Positions 44,563 to 53,948 of a DNA stretch of 64,000 bases are shown one piece after another. The notes below the pieces were generated by a model that did no database searches, had not been told where the DNA came from, and was given only the letters and a program-made list of their open reading frames with translations. The stretch covers positions 124,001-188,000 of the forward strand of contig NZ_LWAE01000006.1 in NCBI RefSeq assembly GCF_001623875.1, in the 5' to 3' direction. The translations under genes and the position numbers were made by a program. Position 1 is the first letter of the stretch. Each line of letters begins with the position of its first letter. This DNA comes from Clostridium magnum DSM 2767. Its GTDB lineage: Bacteria > Bacillota > Clostridia > Clostridiales > Clostridiaceae.

Positions 44563-45042
44563 ATGGAGATACATCTTTCTAAAATTTTAGCTACTATAAT
44601 AAACTTCGGTATACTATACTTAATTTTAAAACATTATCTATTTAAGCCAGTTAATAATGCTATCGATTCAAGACAGAATGAAATAATCACTAACATAAAT
44701 AAAGCAGAAGAAGATAGAATAAAAGCTGAAGAACTTAGAAAAGAAAATGAAGATAAGTTAAGACAGGCCAAACAAGAAGGTAAAACTATAGTAGAAGATT
44801 ATAAAGTAAAAGCCGATAAAGTTTCCTCAGACATTTTACAAGAAGCTCGTCAAGAAGCAGAAGCAATAATTGAAAGAGCTAAAGTTGAAGCTGAAAGAGA
44901 AAAAGAAAAGGCAGCTGATGAAGTAAAGACTCAAGTTGTTGACTTAGCTGTTTTATTATCTTCAAAGGCTTTGGAAGAGTCTGTAAATGAACAACAACAT
45001 AGGAGACTTATAAAGGATTTTATAGCTAAGGTAGGTATCTAA
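44563..45042 (+). CDS. atpF: ATP synthase subunit b
   Basis: 159 residues: one N-terminal membrane helix (about 7-24) and a long charged helix that dimerises as the peripheral stalk. ATG 44563 is 16 bases after GAAGGGAGG by the long route, a slightly wide but acceptable spacing; the family starts here. Followed by atpH 2 bases after the stop. Confidence 0.93.
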   Translation: MEIHLSKILATIINFGILYLILKHYLFKPVNNAIDSRQNEIITNINKAEEDRIKAEELRKENEDKLRQAKQEGKTIVEDYKVKADKVSSDILQEARQEAEAIIERAKVEAEREKEKAADEVKTQVVDLAVLLSSKALEESVNEQQHRRLIKDFIAKVGI

Positions 45043-45044
45043 CT

Positions 45045-45584
45045 ATGTATGAATATTTGGATAGGAGATACGCTCTTGCAATCTACAGGGTTGCAGAAGA
45101 AAATGGAAAAGTAGAGCAGTATTTAGAACAATTAAAAAATATTGTGGCTCTAATAAATGGAGATGAAAATTTCCAAGAACTTATAAAACATCCTCAAGTG
45201 AGCACTTCAAGTAAAAAGAAATTATTTGAACAGCTTTTTAAGGGAAAAGTTGAAGATGAGTTATTGTCATTTTTACTTATACTTATAGACAAGGGAAGAA
45301 TTTTGCAACTTGAAGGAAAACTTAGAGAAATGGAAAAAATTCATCTTGAGAAAGGTAATACAGTTATTGCTAAAGTAAAAACTGTTATTGCTCTTTTAGA
45401 TGAGGAAAAAAAGAGCTTGGTTGAAAAACTTGAAGCAAAATTTAGTAAAAAGGTATTATTAGAAGAAGAAATTGATTTAAGTATACTTGGTGGAGTTTAC
45501 GTTCAAGTCGGTAATGAAGTAATAGATGGTACAGTAAAATCCAAGCTTGATGAGATGAAAAAATTAATGCTTAAGAGAGATTAG
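45045..45584 (+). CDS. atpH: ATP synthase subunit delta
   Basis: 179 residues: a helical N-terminal domain (RRYALAIYRVAEENGKVE) that contacts alpha, and a C-terminal domain with LEEEIDLSILGGVYVQVGNEVIDGT, the family end block. It joins F1 to the b stalk. Only 2 bases separate it from atpF, so translation is coupled. Confidence 0.94.
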   Translation: MYEYLDRRYALAIYRVAEENGKVEQYLEQLKNIVALINGDENFQELIKHPQVSTSSKKKLFEQLFKGKVEDELLSFLLILIDKGRILQLEGKLREMEKIHLEKGNTVIAKVKTVIALLDEEKKSLVEKLEAKFSKKVLLEEEIDLSILGGVYVQVGNEVIDGTVKSKLDEMKKLMLKRD

Positions 45585-45594
45585 AGGTGAGCCT

Positions 45595-47109
45595 ATGAAC
45601 ATAAAACCTGAAGAAATAACTTCAATTATAAAACAAGAAATTGAGAAATATGACAAGAAAATAGAGACAGTTGATTCAGGTACAATAATCCAAATAGGTG
45701 ATGGTATAGCCAGAGTTTATGGCCTTAATGAATGTATGGCTGGAGAACTTCTAGAGTTTCCAAACGATGTATATGCTATGGCTCAAAACCTTGAACAGGA
45801 CAATGTAGGATGCGTTCTTCTAGGTTCTGAAAAAGGTATAAAAGAAGGGGACATAGTAAAAAGAACTGGAAGAGTTGTTGAAGTGCCAGTTGGAGAAAAT
45901 ATAATAGGAAGAGTTGTAAACTCACTTGGTCAGCCTATAGATGGAAAAGGTCCTATTAAAACTACAGAAACAAAACCAGTTGAACTTGTTGCACCTGGGG
46001 TTATAACAAGACAATCAGTTAAGCAACCACTACAAACAGGACTTAAAGCTATAGACTCAATGATTCCTATTGGAAAAGGTCAAAGGGAGCTTATAATAGG
46101 AGATAGACAGACAGGTAAAACTGCTATAGCTACAGATACAATAATAAATCAAAAAGGTAAAGATGTAATATGTATATATGTTGCTATAGGACAAAAACAG
46201 TCAACAGTAGCACATATAGTTAATAATCTTACTGAAATGGGAGCTATGGATTACACAATAGTTGTATCATCTACAGCTTCAGAAGCAGCACCATTACAGT
46301 TTATTGCACCTTATGCAGGCTGTACAATGGGCGAATATTTCATGAATAAGGGAAAAGACGTACTTATTGTATATGATGATTTGTCTAAGCATGCAGTGGC
46401 TTATAGAGCAATGTCATTATTACTTCATAGACCACCAGGAAGAGAAGCGTATCCTGGAGATGTATTCTATGTACATTCAAGACTTCTAGAAAGAGCTGCA
46501 AAGCTTTCTGATAAGCTTGGTGGAGGATCACTTACAGCTCTTCCAATAATAGAAACTCAAGCAGGAGACGTTACTGCATATATCCCAACTAACGTTATTT
46601 CTATAACAGATGGCCAGATATTCCTTGAGTCTGAGTTATTCTATGCAGGACAGAGACCGGCTGTTAATGCTGGTATATCTGTATCCAGAGTTGGTGGTAG
46701 TGCACAAATTAAAGCTATGAAGCAGGTAGCAGGATCATTAAGACTTGACCTTGCACAGTATAGAGAACTTGCTGCATTTGCTCAATTTGGTTCAGACCTT
46801 GATAAAGAATCAAAGAAAAGACTTGAAAAAGGTAAGAGATTAATGGAAATATTGAAACAACCTCAATATAAACCAGTACCAGTAGAAAAACAAGTTATGA
46901 TTCTTTTTGCAGGTGTTAAGGAACATTTATTAGATGTTCCAGTAGAAAAAATTGGAGAATTCGAAAATGGATTCATGGAATATATGGATACGCATCATAA
47001 GGAGATAGGTCAAGAGATAGTAGAAAAGAAAGCTTTATCTGATGACTTAAGTAAAAGACTTGGTGATGCTATAGAAGAATACAAAAAAATATTTTTAGCA
47101 GAGGTATAA
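45595..47109 (+). CDS. atpA: ATP synthase subunit alpha
   Basis: 504 residues. Walker A is GDRQTGKTA (about 169), and the alpha signature is PAVNAGISVSRVGGSAQ (about 361). It forms the non-catalytic nucleotide sites of F1. ATG follows GAGGTGAG. Conservation is full length and undisturbed. Confidence 0.98.
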   Translation: MNIKPEEITSIIKQEIEKYDKKIETVDSGTIIQIGDGIARVYGLNECMAGELLEFPNDVYAMAQNLEQDNVGCVLLGSEKGIKEGDIVKRTGRVVEVPVGENIIGRVVNSLGQPIDGKGPIKTTETKPVELVAPGVITRQSVKQPLQTGLKAIDSMIPIGKGQRELIIGDRQTGKTAIATDTIINQKGKDVICIYVAIGQKQSTVAHIVNNLTEMGAMDYTIVVSSTASEAAPLQFIAPYAGCTMGEYFMNKGKDVLIVYDDLSKHAVAYRAMSLLLHRPPGREAYPGDVFYVHSRLLERAAKLSDKLGGGSLTALPIIETQAGDVTAYIPTNVISITDGQIFLESELFYAGQRPAVNAGISVSRVGGSAQIKAMKQVAGSLRLDLAQYRELAAFAQFGSDLDKESKKRLEKGKRLMEILKQPQYKPVPVEKQVMILFAGVKEHLLDVPVEKIGEFENGFMEYMDTHHKEIGQEIVEKKALSDDLSKRLGDAIEEYKKIFLAEV

Positions 47110-47138
47110 TTTAATTTTCCCTTTGCGGGAGGTGAAGT

Positions 47139-47990
47139 ATGGCAGGGGCAGGACTTGTTGCGATTAAGCGAAGAATTAAATCAATAACCAGTACCCAAAA
47201 AATAACAAAGGCCATGGGACTTATTGCCACCTCTAAACTCAGGAAGGTTAGAAACAAACTTGAGGTAAATGATAAATACTCAAAATCCTTTAGTGCTATC
47301 ATTAGTGAATTTGTTAAAGGTGCTGAGGAAAAGAGTATTTACATACATGGTAATAAAGGTAGGAAAAAACTTTATATTACACTTAATTCTGATACGGGAC
47401 TTTGTGGAGGATTTAATGCCATCGTAGTAAATGCAGCTGCAGAACTAATATCTAAGGATAGAGAAAATTCTCTTTTAGTATCAGTAGGACAAAAGGGTAG
47501 AATGTACTTTAATAGATTAAAATTTCAAACTACAGCTGAGTATGTAGATATACCTGATGTACCTACGCTAAAGGAAGCAGAGGCCATTACATATAAGGTG
47601 CTTGATTTATACCGCAAAAATGAAGTGGGAGAAGTTTATATAGTATATACAAGATTTTTCACTACTGTAAAACAGGTGGTTAACGTAGAAAAAATACTTC
47701 CATTGGAGAATAAAGACACTGAAGTAGATAAGCGCTTTGTAAAATTCGAGCCATCTATTGATGAAATGATAGATGATGTAGTAGTCATGCAATTAAAACA
47801 GCAAATATTAAATTATATGCTTCATGCAAAAGCCAGTGAACAAGGTTCAAGAATGGCTGCAATGGATGGAGCGACAAAGAATGCTAATGAGTTATTAGAT
47901 AAGCTAAATCTTAAATACAACAGAGAAAGGCAAGCAGCTATAACTCAAGAAATATCCGAAATAGTCGGAGGAGCCGAAGCTCAAAAGTAA
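47139..47990 (+). CDS. atpG: ATP synthase subunit gamma
   Basis: 283 residues: the rotor shaft, with conserved ends AIKRRIKSITSTQKITKAM and NRERQAAITQEISEIVGGA. ATG follows GGGAGGTG. Lies between alpha and beta genes as in all F1 operons. Confidence 0.97.
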   Translation: MAGAGLVAIKRRIKSITSTQKITKAMGLIATSKLRKVRNKLEVNDKYSKSFSAIISEFVKGAEEKSIYIHGNKGRKKLYITLNSDTGLCGGFNAIVVNAAAELISKDRENSLLVSVGQKGRMYFNRLKFQTTAEYVDIPDVPTLKEAEAITYKVLDLYRKNEVGEVYIVYTRFFTTVKQVVNVEKILPLENKDTEVDKRFVKFEPSIDEMIDDVVVMQLKQQILNYMLHAKASEQGSRMAAMDGATKNANELLDKLNLKYNRERQAAITQEISEIVGGAEAQK

Positions 47991-48002
47991 GGAGGGACAC
48001 TA

Positions 48003-49397
48003 ATGCCAAATGTGGGCAAAGTTGTTCAGGTTATAGGACCTGTAGTAGATATAAAATTCAGTACAGAACACCTTCCTAATATATATAATTCCATAGAAAT
48101 AACTTTGGGTGACAAGAAGCTTGTAACTGAAGTTGCACAACATATTGGAGACGATATTGTTAGAACTATATCTATGGAAGCAACAGAGGGTTTAAAGAGA
48201 GGTATGGATGCAGTGGATACAGGTAATCCAATATCTGTACCAGTTGGAGAACCAGTTTTAGGAAGACTTTTTAATATGCTAGGACAGCCAATAGATGAAG
48301 CTGGCGAAGTTGTTTCGGATAAGTATTATCCTATTCATAGACCAGCACCAAGTTTCGAAGATCAATCTGTTAAGCCAGAAATGTTTGAAACAGGTATTAA
48401 GGTTATAGACCTTCTTGCACCATATCAAAGAGGTGGAAAGATAGGACTATTTGGTGGTGCCGGCGTTGGTAAAACAGTTCTTATCCAAGAGCTTATAAAT
48501 AATATAGCTAAAGAACATGGTGGTTTATCTGTATTTACAGGTGTTGGAGAAAGAACAAGAGAAGGTAATGACCTTTATTATGAAATGAAGGAATCTGGAG
48601 TTATCGACAAGACTGCTTTGGTATTTGGTCAGATGAATGAGCCACCTGGAGCAAGAATGAGAGTTGCGCTAACAGGACTTACTATGGCTGAATATTTCAG
48701 AGATCAAGGCCAAGACGTGCTTTTATTCATAGATAACATATTCAGATTTACACAGGCTGGTTCTGAGGTTTCAGCGCTACTTGGAAGAATACCAAGTGCC
48801 GTTGGATATCAGCCAACACTTGCAACTGAGATGGGTGCTCTTCAGGAAAGAATAACATCAACAAAGCAAGGTTCTATTACATCCGTTCAGGCTGTATATG
48901 TACCTGCTGATGACTTGACTGACCCAGCACCAGCAACTACATTCTCTCACCTTGATGCTACAACAGTTCTTTCAAGAGCTATAACAGAGCTTGGTATATA
49001 CCCTGCAGTTGATCCACTAGAGTCAAGTTCAAGAATTCTTGACCCAAGAATAGTAGGAGAAGAGCAGTATGAAGTAGCTTCAGACGTTAAGCATATACTT
49101 CAAAGATATAGAGAACTACAAGATATAATAGCGATACTTGGTGTAGATGAGCTTTCAGAAGCAGATAGACTAGTAGTTGTAAGAGCTAGAAGAATTCAAA
49201 GATTCTTATCCCAACCCTTCTCTGTTGCTGAACAGTTTACTGGAATGAAGGGTGCATATGTTCCTATAAAGGAAACTATAAGAGGTTTTAAAGAAATACT
49301 TGAGGGTAAACATGATAGTTTACCAGAAGCAGCATTCTTATTTGCAGGAACTATTGATGATGTAATTGCAAAAGCAAAAGTAATGATGGAAAGCTAG
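48003..49397 (+). CDS. atpD: ATP synthase subunit beta
   Basis: 464 residues. Walker A GGAGVGKTVL (about 156), catalytic Glu in GERTREGNDLY (about 188), Walker B VLLFIDNIFRF and the DELSE lever near 381. It is the catalytic subunit. ATG follows AAGGAGGGAC, 12 bases after the atpG stop. Confidence 0.98.
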   Translation: MPNVGKVVQVIGPVVDIKFSTEHLPNIYNSIEITLGDKKLVTEVAQHIGDDIVRTISMEATEGLKRGMDAVDTGNPISVPVGEPVLGRLFNMLGQPIDEAGEVVSDKYYPIHRPAPSFEDQSVKPEMFETGIKVIDLLAPYQRGGKIGLFGGAGVGKTVLIQELINNIAKEHGGLSVFTGVGERTREGNDLYYEMKESGVIDKTALVFGQMNEPPGARMRVALTGLTMAEYFRDQGQDVLLFIDNIFRFTQAGSEVSALLGRIPSAVGYQPTLATEMGALQERITSTKQGSITSVQAVYVPADDLTDPAPATTFSHLDATTVLSRAITELGIYPAVDPLESSSRILDPRIVGEEQYEVASDVKHILQRYRELQDIIAILGVDELSEADRLVVVRARRIQRFLSQPFSVAEQFTGMKGAYVPIKETIRGFKEILEGKHDSLPEAAFLFAGTIDDVIAKAKVMMES

Positions 49398-49406
49398 GTG
49401 GTTAAT

Positions 49407-49802
49407 ATGGCAGAAGCTTTAAAATTAACTATCCTTACTCCTGAAAGGGAATTTTATAGCGGTGAGATCACAGAAATAATAACTAACAGCACTCAAGGTG
49501 GCATAGGAATAATGCTTGATCATATGCCTTTAGTAACAACCTTAAAACCATGTGTTACTGAAATCACTGAAAAAGGTGGCAAAAAGCTTAAGGCATTTAC
49601 ATCTACAGGAATACTGGAAGTAAAAGATAACAATGTTAGAATTCTATGTGATGCTTGTGAGTGGCCAGAAGAAGTTGATTTTAAAAGAGCTGAAGAGGCT
49701 AAACAAAGAGCAGAAGATAGATTAGTAAACAAAGACGGTATTGATGTAAAAAGAGCAGAATTGGCGTTAGCTAGAGCACTTGCTAGAACAAAATTAAAAT
49801 GA
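49407..49802 (+). CDS. atpC: ATP synthase subunit epsilon
   Basis: 131 residues from ATG 49407, after AGGTGG; a GTG at 49398 touches the atpD stop and overlaps the site. N-terminal beta sandwich (LTILTPEREFYSGE) and C-terminal helical hairpin that inhibits hydrolysis. The TGA stop codon is supplied by repeat SOR-10, followed by the operon terminator. Confidence 0.95.
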   Translation: MAEALKLTILTPEREFYSGEITEIITNSTQGGIGIMLDHMPLVTTLKPCVTEITEKGGKKLKAFTSTGILEVKDNNVRILCDACEWPEEVDFKRAEEAKQRAEDRLVNKDGIDVKRAELALARALARTKLK

Positions 49803-49929
49803 AGTGGAAACTTGAATCAGATGAGGGCTACCCTCATCTGATTTTTAGTTGAACGAATCCAGGGACGTACCCGCTCTTTATTCCCTCTTTCATATACGAT
49901 GGAATATTAGAGCGGGTAGTGATCGGGTA
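49800..49929 (+). repeat. SOR-10, complete copy after atpC
   Basis: Starts TGAAGTGGAAACTTGAATCA (TGA = atpC stop). Hairpin 1 is AATCAGATGAGGG / CCCTCATCTGATT; the linker GAACGAATCCAGGGACGTAC is intact; hairpin 2 has TATTCC / GGAATA in place of TACTCC / GGAGTA, a paired double change. Right end AGAGCGGGTAGTGATCGGGT. The atp terminator starts 13 bases later. Confidence 0.9.
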
Positions 49930-49942
49930 AGTTCATTTTTTC

Positions 49943-49983
49943 AAACAACAGGGAGTTTAATAGACTTTCTGTTGTTTTTTTAT
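49943..49983 (+). terminator. Terminator of the atp operon
   Basis: AAACAACAG (49943-49951) / CTGTTGTTT (49969-49977) with a 17-base loop and a following T-run. Confidence 0.85.
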
Positions 49984-50304
49984 TTCATCTCTTTTTTAAA
50001 AAGTTGCACATTTTGCCATACATACTTATATATTGGTAGTATACAAAAACCAAGACAACCCCGTAATAGATAATTGAAAATAAGAATAGTTTATAACCTA
50101 TAAAATCTACTTAATAGTATTTTTTAGGAGTTATTTCACATTTCTTAAATATCCTTCACTCCCCTATGGTAATTAATTTACAAATCAGTAATAAATTATT
50201 CTCTGATAAATTGAATATATCAGGAAATAGTTGTCCATAATTTTAATGGGAACGAAGGGGGTGGAGAACTCTGTAGGGTATAAATTAAGTACAGAGTAGA
50301 TAGA
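49984..50304. other. Intergenic region upstream of ywmB
   Basis: 321 A+T-rich bases with no gene. GAAGGGGGTGGAG near 50255 is a ribosome-site-like purine run but too far from the next start. I find no clear promoter, repeat or hairpin. Confidence 0.4.
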
Positions 50305-50997
50305 ATGAAAAGAAGATCTAATATACTAAAGGGATTGTTAATACTTACAATCATATTGTTGATGACAGGTTTTTCCTTAACTAAAGGAAACTCAGACATA
50401 TTTGATGATATTTTAAAAAGAACACATAGTGATACAGTAGAGTATGGTATAACAGCAGAGTTTACAACGGATGAAAATAGAGAAGATATATGTAATGATA
50501 TATTAAAAGGATTAGACTTTCATGATGGATGGAGTACAAATACATTGAATAATCCACAAGCTTATTGTGTAGAATTTAGGAAAAATAATGTAAATGGTTA
50601 CATAGAAACTATGCATTATGAAAATCATAGTATTGTAACTATAAGTATTGTAAAGAAAGATAACAAGAATTCATTAGAAGAACTAAAAAGTAAGTTACAA
50701 CAATGTTTAGGGGATAGAAAAGTAAATGTTAAGTACTTTACGTATCTGAAAGCCAAAGTGCTAAATGATGATATTAATTTAACAAATAAAGATATATTAA
50801 AAATCTTAAGGGAACATGGAGCAACTAATATTAATACTATATCTCTACAAAATGGATATAGCACTACAGCCTATACAAAAAGATATGATTCAACTGAAAG
50901 TAATGGTGAAAAAATAGATTTTAACTATGCTGTGTGTAAATACTCCTCAGGTAGCTATATTATTATTGGAACGCCTGAACTAATTATAACATACTAG
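50305..50997 (+). CDS. ywmB: YwmB-family exported protein
   Basis: 230 residues with an N-terminal hydrophobic signal or anchor (about 8-26, LKGLLILTIILLMTGF). The rest fits the TATA-box-binding-like fold of YwmB. The assignment relies partly on position: ywmB-murA-spoIID is conserved with Bacillus after the atp operon. Sequence similarity is weak by eye. ATG has only a poor ribosome site (AGAGTAGATAG). Function unknown. Confidence 0.75.
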   Translation: MKRRSNILKGLLILTIILLMTGFSLTKGNSDIFDDILKRTHSDTVEYGITAEFTTDENREDICNDILKGLDFHDGWSTNTLNNPQAYCVEFRKNNVNGYIETMHYENHSIVTISIVKKDNKNSLEELKSKLQQCLGDRKVNVKYFTYLKAKVLNDDINLTNKDILKILREHGATNINTISLQNGYSTTAYTKRYDSTESNGEKIDFNYAVCKYSSGSYIIIGTPELIITY

Positions 50998-51019
50998 CAA
51001 TTGTGAATGGAGGATAAAT

Positions 51020-52279
51020 ATGAGTAAAATAATAGTTAGGGGAGGAAATATATTAAAAGGTGAGGTAAATATAAGTGCTGCAAAAAACTCAGTATTGCCT
51101 ATTATCGCTGGATGTATATTAAGTGATGATAAGTGTATAATTGATCAGGCACCTATGTTAGAAGATGTTTTTGTTATAAGTGACGTGCTTAGAAGTGTTT
51201 GTGCTGAAATAGATGTAAATAGAAAGGATAGTAGAATTATAATTGATAGTACTGCTATAAAAGATTGCGAACCTGCCGGTGAGCTAGTAAGAAAAATGAG
51301 AGGATCGTTTCTACTCATGGGACCTATGATATCTAGATTTGGAAGATTCAAGTTATCTTTACCAGGGGGCTGCAATATAGGAACAAGACCAATAGATTTA
51401 CACTTAAAGGGATTCAGCGCTCTTGGAGCAGAAGTAAATGTAGGTCATGGATATGTAGAAGCATATGCTAAAAAGCTTATAGGGAGTAAAATCTATCTAG
51501 ATTTTCCTTCTGTAGGAGCTACTGAAAACATAATGATGGCTGCAGTTATGGCTGAAGGTGAAACCATTATAGAGAATGCAGCAGCAGAACCAGAGATTGA
51601 AGATTTAGCAAAGTTTTTGAATAGTATGGGAGCTAATATTATTGGAGCAGGATCAGGAACAATTCGTATTATTGGAGTTAAGAGCTTAAGGGGAACAACA
51701 CATAGACCAATATATGACAGAATTGAAGCTGGTACCTTTATGATAGCTGCGGCTATAACAAGAAGCAGAATTAAAATTAATGGAGTTAATGAAGAACATC
51801 TAAAGCCTGTAATAGCAAAGCTAACTGAAGCTGGTGTTTTTATAAAGATAGAAGGAGATACTATGGTTGTAGATGGAACAGGAGACCTAAAGCCTATTGA
51901 TATTAAAACCATGCCTTACCCAGGCTTTCCCACTGATATGCAGTCGCAAATTGCAGGATTATTATCTACGGTACATGGAACTAGTATAATAACAGAAACA
52001 ATTTTTGAAAATCGCTTTATGCATGCTGCTGAAATGAAAAGAATGGGAGCTAATATAAAAATAGATGGAAGAAGCGCTGTTATAGAAGGTGTTAATAAGC
52101 TTACAGGTGCAGAAGTTAGAGCAACTGATTTAAGAGCTGGGGCAGCTCTTATATTATGTGGCTTAGCTGCTGAGGGAGAAACTCAAGTTACTGATATATA
52201 CCATGTAGATAGAGGCTATGTTGACATAGAGAAAAAATTTCAGGGGTTAGATGCTGATATAGAAAGAGTAAATGTATAG
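51020..52279 (+). CDS. murA: UDP-N-acetylglucosamine 1-carboxyvinyltransferase
   Basis: 419 residues. The catalytic Cys lies in LPGGCNIGTRPIDLHL (about residue 117), the residue attacked by fosfomycin; ITETIFENRFMHAAEM (about 326) is the second signature. It catalyses the first committed step of peptidoglycan synthesis in the cytosol. ATG follows TGGAGGA. Lies 22 bases after ywmB. Clostridia often have a second murA elsewhere. Confidence 0.96.
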   Translation: MSKIIVRGGNILKGEVNISAAKNSVLPIIAGCILSDDKCIIDQAPMLEDVFVISDVLRSVCAEIDVNRKDSRIIIDSTAIKDCEPAGELVRKMRGSFLLMGPMISRFGRFKLSLPGGCNIGTRPIDLHLKGFSALGAEVNVGHGYVEAYAKKLIGSKIYLDFPSVGATENIMMAAVMAEGETIIENAAAEPEIEDLAKFLNSMGANIIGAGSGTIRIIGVKSLRGTTHRPIYDRIEAGTFMIAAAITRSRIKINGVNEEHLKPVIAKLTEAGVFIKIEGDTMVVDGTGDLKPIDIKTMPYPGFPTDMQSQIAGLLSTVHGTSIITETIFENRFMHAAEMKRMGANIKIDGRSAVIEGVNKLTGAEVRATDLRAGAALILCGLAAEGETQVTDIYHVDRGYVDIEKKFQGLDADIERVNV

Positions 52280-52306
52280 AACTCCCCTCTATTAATATAT
52301 TTATTA

Positions 52307-52343
52307 AGGGAGAAGATTAGAACAAAAATCTTCTCCTTTTTTC
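52307..52343 (+). terminator. Intrinsic terminator of murA
   Basis: GGAGAAGATT (52309-52318) / AATCTTCTCC (52327-52336), 8-base loop, then six T residues. Confidence 0.9.
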
Positions 52344-52428
52344 ATGGGCTGAAAAATTAGTAATATTCTTGATACATTAAAAATAAACTTATACTGTATT
52401 TCACAAAGGAGTTTTAGGAGGTTACGGA

Positions 52429-53475
52429 ATGAGAAGAATTATTATCTCAATACACTTAAAAAGATTTCTTTGGGTAGTTTTAATGAGTATATTTTTTATA
52501 GTATCACTCTCAGTATTTATTGTGGGTTTTGGTCAAAATAAAGCTATTATTCCTGAATTTCTTATGAAATCAGATGATATAGTATTTAACGAAGCCAATG
52601 GAATACCAAAAATAAAAGTATTTATAACAAAGGAAAATAAAATAGAAGAAATGTTCCTTGAAGAATATGTTAGAGGAGTTGTTTCAGCAGAAATGCCTGT
52701 TGAGTTTGCGCCAGAGGCATTAAAATCTCAGGCGGTAGCTGCAAGAACCTTTGCCTTAGCACATATGGAGGAATTTGGAGGAGAAAAATATAAAAGTAAT
52801 ACAGGAGCAAATGTGGATGATACTGTAAAGTGTCAAGTGTTTATTCATAAAGAGGATAGATTAAAGTCTTGGCCTCAAAGTAAAAAAGATGAGTATTGGA
52901 ATAAGGTAAGTGATGCTGTAAAGGAAACAGCAGGCGAAGTTTTAACTGATGATGGAAAGCTAGTAATGGAACCTTTATTTTTTGCCGTTAGTAGTGGAAA
53001 AACAGAAAACAGCTCTGATATTTTTTCAGAGGATGCTTCTTATTTAAAGAGTGTAAGTAGTCCAGGCGAAGAACTAGCACCAAAATATAGAAGTACAGTG
53101 AAAGTTTCATATGGGAATTTTATAAGCAAAATTAATGCTGAGTACTCCAATTCAGGACTAACAACAGCAACATTAAAAAATAGTGTAGAGATAAAAAGCA
53201 GAAACGAGGGTGGATCAGTAAAAGAAATTAAAGTAGGCAGGATAACTTTATCTGGAGTTAAATTTAGAAGTATCATGGGACTGAACTCGGCTAATTTTAA
53301 CATAAAATTCAATTCCAGTAATATAGAAATAAGTTGCATTGGTTATGGTCATGGTGTCGGTATGAGTCAGTGGGGAGCTAATGCTATGGCTAAATCAGGA
53401 AAAAGCTACAAAGATATATTAGAACATTATTATAAAGGGACAAAGATTACTAGTATTAATAGTTTTAGAAATTAA
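52429..53475 (+). CDS. spoIID: Stage II sporulation protein D (lytic transglycosylase)
   Basis: 348 residues. One N-terminal membrane helix (about 12-34), then the SpoIID domain with EEYVRGVVSAEMPVEFAPEA; the Glu of SAEMP is the catalytic residue. VKCQVF and the Cys of ISCIGYGHGVGMSQWGA supply zinc-site residues. It removes denuded glycan strands during engulfment in the mother cell with SpoIIP and SpoIIM. ATG follows TAGGAGG. Followed by spoIIQ, spoIIID and mbl, the same order as in Bacillus. Confidence 0.95.
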   Translation: MRRIIISIHLKRFLWVVLMSIFFIVSLSVFIVGFGQNKAIIPEFLMKSDDIVFNEANGIPKIKVFITKENKIEEMFLEEYVRGVVSAEMPVEFAPEALKSQAVAARTFALAHMEEFGGEKYKSNTGANVDDTVKCQVFIHKEDRLKSWPQSKKDEYWNKVSDAVKETAGEVLTDDGKLVMEPLFFAVSSGKTENSSDIFSEDASYLKSVSSPGEELAPKYRSTVKVSYGNFISKINAEYSNSGLTTATLKNSVEIKSRNEGGSVKEIKVGRITLSGVKFRSIMGLNSANFNIKFNSSNIEISCIGYGHGVGMSQWGANAMAKSGKSYKDILEHYYKGTKITSINSFRN

Positions 53476-53545
53476 TAAAGTATATATGCCCACAGCTGAA
53501 ACTTGACTTATACCAGGGATATTTTATTCCTAATTGATAAAATTT

Positions 53546-53736
53546 AGTTAAGAGTTAAGAATTGAGAATTAAGAGTTATGGATGATTTTCTTTCGCTAAA
53601 TCTACAGAAAATCTAAATTTAATACCATCGGAGCTTTGCTTCAATGAAATGGAAACTTGAATTAAAAATTTTTCGAAACAAAGTGGAGAAAAATTATCCT
53701 TCACTCTTAACTCTTCGTTCTTAATTCTTAACTTAT
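53546..53736. mobile_element. MITE-like element with 40-45 bp inverted ends
   Basis: The left end AGTTAAGAATTGAGAATTAA with following GAGTTATGGATGATTTTC is mirrored at the right by AAAAATTATCC ... CTCTTAACTCT ... TTAATTCTTAACTTAT, imperfectly over about 45 bases. There is no reading frame inside. It overlaps the left tip of SOR-11, so one element has landed in or beside the other. Short elements with such AGTTAAGAATT-type ends are common in clostridial genomes by my recollection. Confidence 0.6.
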
Positions 53737-53808
53737 ACTCCGGCATATAACTGCTTGGATGAATTCTTTCATAATAGGGAGTATTAGAGCGTATAGTTAT
53801 AAGATAAA
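53645..53808 (+). repeat. SOR-11, diverged copy interleaved with a MITE-like element
   Basis: The left tip TGAAATGGAAACTTGAATTA and the right end GGGAGTATTAGAGCGTATAG are recognisable; the hairpin-1 arms and conserved linker have been replaced by the right half of the MITE-like element. It lies 170 bases after the spoIID stop and runs into a terminator. Confidence 0.65.
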
Positions 53809-53856
53809 AGATAGAATTGGAAACTTTTGCGAGGTTTCTAATCCTATCTTTTATTT
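53806..53856 (+). terminator. Intrinsic terminator after spoIID
   Basis: AAAAGATAG ... CTATCTTTT with an inner GAAAC / GTTTC makes a long stem; T-rich end TATTTG. It is directly attached to the right end of SOR-11. Confidence 0.65.
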
Positions 53857-53948
53857 GTCAAAAAAACATGAAAATAATAGAAAAAAAATTTCATAAAATA
53901 TGTATTTTTTACTGTGCTCTGGACAAACTACAAAAAGGAGGTGTTCGT

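Noticed and set aside
49849..50073. 74-codon open frame after atpC
   Set aside because: It lies across repeat SOR-10 and the atp terminator; the reading frame is a by-product of the repeat sequence.
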